Source of the DNA: Phyllobacterium zundukense
GTDB lineage: Bacteria; Pseudomonadota; Alphaproteobacteria; Rhizobiales; Rhizobiaceae
Length of the DNA: 64,000 bases
Direction: 5' to 3'
Assembly (NCBI RefSeq): GCF_002764115.1
Contig: NZ_CP017940.1
Location: forward strand, 62,001-126,000
This document shows positions 59,448 through 64,000 of the stretch, in pieces. Position 1 is the stretch's first letter. Every line of letters starts with the position of its first letter. The notes below the pieces were generated by a model. The model ran no database searches. It saw only the letters and a program-made list of their open reading frames with translations, and was not told the origin of the DNA. Made by a program: the position numbers and the translations under genes.

Positions 59448-59720
59448 ATGGCACATAAAAAAGCTGGTGGTTCGTCACGCAACGGTCGTGATTCAGAATC
59501 GAAGCGCCTTGGCGTGAAGAAGTTCGGCGGCGAGCGCGTGCTCGCTGGCAACATCCTCGTCCGTCAACGCGGCACCAAATGGCATCCCGGCGTCAACGTT
59601 GGCCTGGGCAAGGATCATACTTTGTTTGCACTTGAAGCAGGCACTGTTTCCTTCCGCACCAAAGCCAACGGCCGTAGCTACGTGTCGATCGTCAACCCGA
59701 TCGCCGAAGCAGCAGAATAG
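59448..59720 (+). CDS. rpmA: Large ribosomal subunit protein bL27
   Basis: 90 residues: [60 protein letters not shown]. The N-terminal AHKKAGGS reaches the peptidyl-transferase centre. The ribosome site AAAGGAG precedes it, downstream of rplU in the same operon. A strong hairpin follows before the GNAT gene. Confidence 0.98.
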   Translation: MAHKKAGGSSRNGRDSESKRLGVKKFGGERVLAGNILVRQRGTKWHPGVNVGLGKDHTLFALEAGTVSFRTKANGRSYVSIVNPIAEAAE

Positions 59721-59784
59721 CCGGTCCTGCTTGAAGCACCGGCGTCCCATCGGACCCGGTGTATGGCAACCAAGCCAAAAGATC

Positions 59785-59819
59785 AAAGGGGAGATGGGAT
59801 TACCACCCATCTCCCCTTT
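59785..59819 (+). terminator. Terminator between rpmA and the GNAT gene
   Basis: A perfect 14-base inverted repeat (59785-59798 with 59806-59819, AAAGGGGAGATGGG) around a 7-base loop, with A/T ends. It lies 65 bases after rpmA and 21 before the acetyltransferase start codon, so it may attenuate rather than fully separate the units. Confidence 0.8.
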
Positions 59820-59839
59820 CGTATCTGGAGGAACGACAA

Positions 59840-60460
59840 ATGGTTGCTGAAATACTGGAAGACGATGAAGAACGGCTGGATCTGATAGACTGTCCGGTTC
59901 TCGTTACGGAACGCCTTGTTTTGCGCGCGCCTCGTAAAGAGGACGTGGATGCAATTGCCCGTCTCGCCGATAACCTTCATGTGGCCGAAATGCTTTCCCG
60001 CATGCCGCACCCCTATACGAAGGATCATGCGGTGGATTTCGTTCGCCGCGCCAATGCGGGCGAGATCGGCAAATGCGTCTACGCGATTACCCTTGCGCAA
60101 TCGGGTACCTTCATTGGTTGCTGCGGTATCAATTACCGGCGCAACAAGGATGAGTATGGCGGCTCGCGCAAGGATGAGCTGGAGATTGGTTACTGGCTGG
60201 GCGAGCCCCATTGGGGCAAAGGCTATGCAACGGAAGCTGCACATGCGCTGGTAGATCTGGTATTCCGGGCGACACAGGTGGAAAAGCTGCACGCTTCCTG
60301 CCGCGTTTCGAATATCGCTTCACGCCGGGTGATCTATAAGAGCGGATTCCAGTATGCCAACACCGGCATGATGGATTCGCTGGTGGCTGGTAATGTGCCC
60401 GTCGAGCGTTACATGCTCGACCGACGCACGTGGATTGGCCTTCGCAGCTGGACATCATGA
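59840..60460 (+). CDS. GNAT family N-acetyltransferase (RimJ/RimL-like)
   Basis: 206 residues from ATG 59840 (GGAGG 9 bases upstream). GNAT motifs: VLVTERLVLRAPRKEDVDAI at the start, AITLAQSGTFIGCCGINY, then the acetyl-CoA loop ELEIGYWLGEPHWGKGYATE and the final NIASRRVIYKSGFQYANTGM. Similar to RimJ/RimL-type enzymes that acetylate N-termini of ribosomal proteins or small molecules. Its place between rpmA and obgE is conserved in many Hyphomicrobiales, suggesting a translation-related role. Confidence 0.92.
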   Translation: MVAEILEDDEERLDLIDCPVLVTERLVLRAPRKEDVDAIARLADNLHVAEMLSRMPHPYTKDHAVDFVRRANAGEIGKCVYAITLAQSGTFIGCCGINYRRNKDEYGGSRKDELEIGYWLGEPHWGKGYATEAAHALVDLVFRATQVEKLHASCRVSNIASRRVIYKSGFQYANTGMMDSLVAGNVPVERYMLDRRTWIGLRSWTS

Positions 60461-60548
60461 TTATCTATTGGCCGCCTTCGAGATTGCTGCGGCCAGTTTT
60501 CTTCTCCGGGATTTTCCTGTAATGCCTCGGAACATCAAAAAGGACTGA

Positions 60549-61589
<1,041 letters not shown>

Positions 61590-61614
61590 GTGATGGTAAC
61601 CATCGAGTGATGCA

Positions 61615-62811
61615 ATGTCCGTGAAATCCGCACAGATCCGCGAAGCGCAAGACGAGGCAAGGCAAGTCCTGTTGCCGAAGCTTTCCAGTTATCGTCGGAT
61701 TGTCGTGAAGATCGGGTCGGCATTGCTCGTGGATCGCGCCAGCGGCTTGAAGCGCGACTGGCTTGAAAGCCTGGGTAGGGACGTCGCTGCGCTTAGTGCA
61801 TCGGGCGTAGAGATGATGATCGTCTCGTCAGGCGCGATTGCGCTGGGCCGGACCGTTTTGGGCTTGCCAAAAGGCGCGTTGCGGCTTGAGGAAAGCCAGG
61901 CAGCGGCGGCCGCTGGTCAGATCGAGCTGGCCAAGGCCTATGCGGAAGTCCTCAGTCACCACAAGTTGCGTGCCGGACAAATCCTGTTGACTCTCGCCGA
62001 TACGGAAGAGCGCCGCCGCTACCTCAATGCGCGCGCTACAGTCGGGACCTTGCTGCGGCTGAAAGCCGTGCCTGTGATCAATGAAAATGACACAGTAGCC
62101 ACCACCGAAATTCGTTACGGTGACAATGACCGGCTTGCGGCACGCGTCGCGACCATGATGGGTGCGGATCTGTTGATCCTGCTTTCCGATATCGATGGGC
62201 TCTATACGGCTCCACCGCACCAGAATCCTGATGCGCAATTCCTGCCTGTCGTCGAGGCGATCACGCCGGAAATCGAGGCGATGGCTGGAGCGGCTGCGTC
62301 GGAATATTCACGCGGTGGCATGAAGACCAAGCTCGACGCCGGCAAGATCGCCAATGCAGCGGGCACGGCCATGATCATCGCATCGGGCACGCGCTTCAAT
62401 CCGCTGGCGGCGATCGACAAAGGTGAGCGCTCCACACTTTTCAAGGCAAGCTCGACGCCAGTTAACGCCTGGAAGACGTGGATATCCGGTAATCTTGAGC
62501 CATCAGGGCGGCTGGTGATCGACGAGGGCGCTCTGGTTGCGCTGAAGTCCGGGAAGTCACTGCTCGCCGCAGGTGTGCGCGAAGTCGCCGGCCAGTTCAT
62601 GCGAGGCGACACCGTTGCGGTCTATGGTCCCGATGGACGCGAGGCGGCGCGCGGCCTTGTTGCCTATGATGCAGCAGATGCTACAAAAATTGCCGGGCGC
62701 AAGACCAATGAGATTGCGACAATTCTCGGTTATGATGCGCGTTCCGCGATCATTCATCGCGACGATCTGGTGGTGCGTGCGGCAAGGCGCGTGGCCACCG
62801 CCAAGGAGTGA
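61615..62811 (+). CDS. proB: Glutamate 5-kinase
   Basis: 398 residues. Amino acid kinase domain ([76 protein letters not shown]) and a C-terminal PUA domain ([40 protein letters not shown]). It catalyses the first step of proline synthesis, ATP-dependent phosphorylation of glutamate, and is feedback-inhibited by proline. It is 3 bases upstream of proA, with which it forms a complex. Confidence 0.97.
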   Translation: MSVKSAQIREAQDEARQVLLPKLSSYRRIVVKIGSALLVDRASGLKRDWLESLGRDVAALSASGVEMMIVSSGAIALGRTVLGLPKGALRLEESQAAAAAGQIELAKAYAEVLSHHKLRAGQILLTLADTEERRRYLNARATVGTLLRLKAVPVINENDTVATTEIRYGDNDRLAARVATMMGADLLILLSDIDGLYTAPPHQNPDAQFLPVVEAITPEIEAMAGAAASEYSRGGMKTKLDAGKIANAAGTAMIIASGTRFNPLAAIDKGERSTLFKASSTPVNAWKTWISGNLEPSGRLVIDEGALVALKSGKSLLAAGVREVAGQFMRGDTVAVYGPDGREAARGLVAYDAADATKIAGRKTNEIATILGYDARSAIIHRDDLVVRAARRVATAKE

Positions 62812-62814
62812 ACG

Positions 62815-64000
62815 ATGTTGAGACGAGTGGATGCAGAGCAATCCGTTGCGGAATTGATGGCCGATATCGGTCGTAAGGCGCGCGCAGCTGCACAGCCACT
62901 ATCCATCGCGCCTCCAGACCAGAAAACGGCGGCTCTCTTGGCCATGGCCGACGCGATCGATCGCCGCAGCGCCGAAATCCTTACGGCGAACAAGCGCGAT
63001 ATGGCAAACGGCTTGGAAGCGGGCATGGCTGCTTCCCTCCTCGACCGGCTGAAGCTCGACGACAAGCGTATCGCCGGCATTTCGGAAAGCATCCGCACGA
63101 TCGCCGAGCTTAAGGATCCAGTTGGAGATATCATTGCCGAATGGGATCGCCCCAATGGTCTGCACATCGAGCGCGTGCGCACACCGCTCGGTGTCATCGG
63201 GGTGATTTACGAGAGCCGTCCAAACGTGACGGCAGATGCAGGTGCGCTTTGCCTCAAATCCGGCAATGCGGTGATCCTGCGCGGCGGCTCGGATTCGATC
63301 CATTCGTCGAATGCCATTTGCGAGGCTCTGTTGGAAGGCCTTGAAGTTTCTGGCCTGCCGAAGGATGCGATCCAACTGGTCCCGACCACGGATCGTGCGG
63401 CGGTTGGCGAAATGCTCAAAGGTCTTGGGGGCAATCTCGATGTGATCATTCCGCGCGGCGGCAAAAGCCTTGTGGCGCGTGTACAATCGGAAGCCCGAGT
63501 GCCGGTCTTTGCCCATCTGGAGGGGCTCTGCCATCTCTACATAGATGCCTCTGCTGATCTTGCCATGGCACGCAAGATCGCGGTGAACGCGAAAATGCGC
63601 CGGACGGGGGTTTGCGGCTCTGCCGAAACACTTCTCGTCGATAGGCTCATCGCGCCATCGCATCTGGTGCCCTTGCTCGAGGATCTGCGTGCAGCAGGCT
63701 GCGAAATTCGCGGCGACAGCGCAGTGACCGAGCTCTTTGCTGACGCCAAACGCGCTACGGATGAAGATTGGTCGACGGAATATCTGGATGCGATCATCTC
63801 GGTAAAGCTGGTCGACGGCATCGGCGGCGCGATCGGACATATCAATCACTATTCGTCGCATCATACGGAAGCCGTGATCGCCGAGGATTTGCATGTCGTG
63901 GAGCGGTTTTTCAACGAGATCGACTCGGCCATTCTCCTGCACAATGCCTCGACGCAATTTGCCGATGGCGGCGAATTTGGCATGGGTGCCGAGATCGGCA
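62815..64000 (+). CDS. proA: Gamma-glutamyl phosphate reductase (partial, runs off the window)
   Basis: From ATG 62815 the frame is open to the window end (395 residues of about 427). Aldehyde-dehydrogenase fold: [80 protein letters not shown] and the catalytic Cys in [20 protein letters not shown]. It reduces glutamyl phosphate to glutamate semialdehyde with NADPH, the second step of proline synthesis. It directly follows proB. The last 30 or so residues lie outside the window. Confidence 0.97.
   Translation, partial: MLRRVDAEQSVAELMADIGRKARAAAQPLSIAPPDQKTAALLAMADAIDRRSAEILTANKRDMANGLEAGMAASLLDRLKLDDKRIAGISESIRTIAELKDPVGDIIAEWDRPNGLHIERVRTPLGVIGVIYESRPNVTADAGALCLKSGNAVILRGGSDSIHSSNAICEALLEGLEVSGLPKDAIQLVPTTDRAAVGEMLKGLGGNLDVIIPRGGKSLVARVQSEARVPVFAHLEGLCHLYIDASADLAMARKIAVNAKMRRTGVCGSAETLLVDRLIAPSHLVPLLEDLRAAGCEIRGDSAVTELFADAKRATDEDWSTEYLDAIISVKLVDGIGGAIGHINHYSSHHTEAVIAEDLHVVERFFNEIDSAILLHNASTQFADGGEFGMGAEIG

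Overview
The window looks like a chromosomal segment of an alphaproteobacterium of the order Hyphomicrobiales (Rhizobiales), most likely the Phyllobacteriaceae/Brucellaceae side (Phyllobacterium- or Ochrobactrum-like). The evidence is the gene order rplU-rpmA-GNAT-obgE-proB-proA, the PhyR/NepR/EcfG general stress locus, an imuA-imuB-dnaE2 cassette behind an alphaproteobacterial SOS box (GTTC-N7-GTTC), a DUF768 protein, and half-size CUT2 ABC ATPases. The genus is inference.

Layout. 1-7.6 kb is housekeeping: the end of atpD, atpC, then on the minus strand rppH, a divergent polysaccharide deacetylase, ctpA and an EnvC-like factor, followed by two convergent glycosyltransferases. 7.7-19.5 kb is a general stress response neighbourhood: phyR facing nepR-ecfG, an atypical receiver protein, a Crp/Fnr regulator coupled to an HRxxN kinase, an HWE kinase, and many small envelope or stress proteins (DUF1328, DUF883, a holin-like protein, DUF3309, CsbD, an AI-2E-type transporter with a long tail). 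At least seven EcfG-type promoters (GGAAC-N16-[C/T]GTT) can be read directly here, five of them perfect. One precedes no gene but a strong hairpin with a C-rich loop, a candidate stress-induced small RNA.

19.5-30 kb holds the SOS mutasome, an Lrp regulator facing a saccharopine-dehydrogenase-family gene, an M29 aminopeptidase, an SDR and two small conserved unknowns. 30-52.4 kb is a carbohydrate region with three modules: (a) a PfkB kinase plus KbaZ, with a nearby DeoR regulator; (b) a nine-gene minus-strand operon of a CUT1 ABC importer, two TIM-barrel isomerases, a Gfo/Idh/MocA oxidoreductase, an RPE-like epimerase, a hydrolase and a ROK kinase, facing a second Gfo/Idh/MocA gene across helically phased 10-bp repeats; (c) a CUT2 importer with a SorC regulator, facing a LacD-like class I aldolase and an unusual ROK + P-loop double kinase.

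52.4-58.3 kb is a LysR-flanked accessory set (SDR, tautomerase, a hydrolase remnant, VOC, DJ-1/PfpI, SRPBCC, class III cyclase) ending at tRNA-Ser(CGA). 58.7-64 kb returns to conserved core genes (rplU, rpmA, GNAT, obgE, proB, proA), with proA running off the end.
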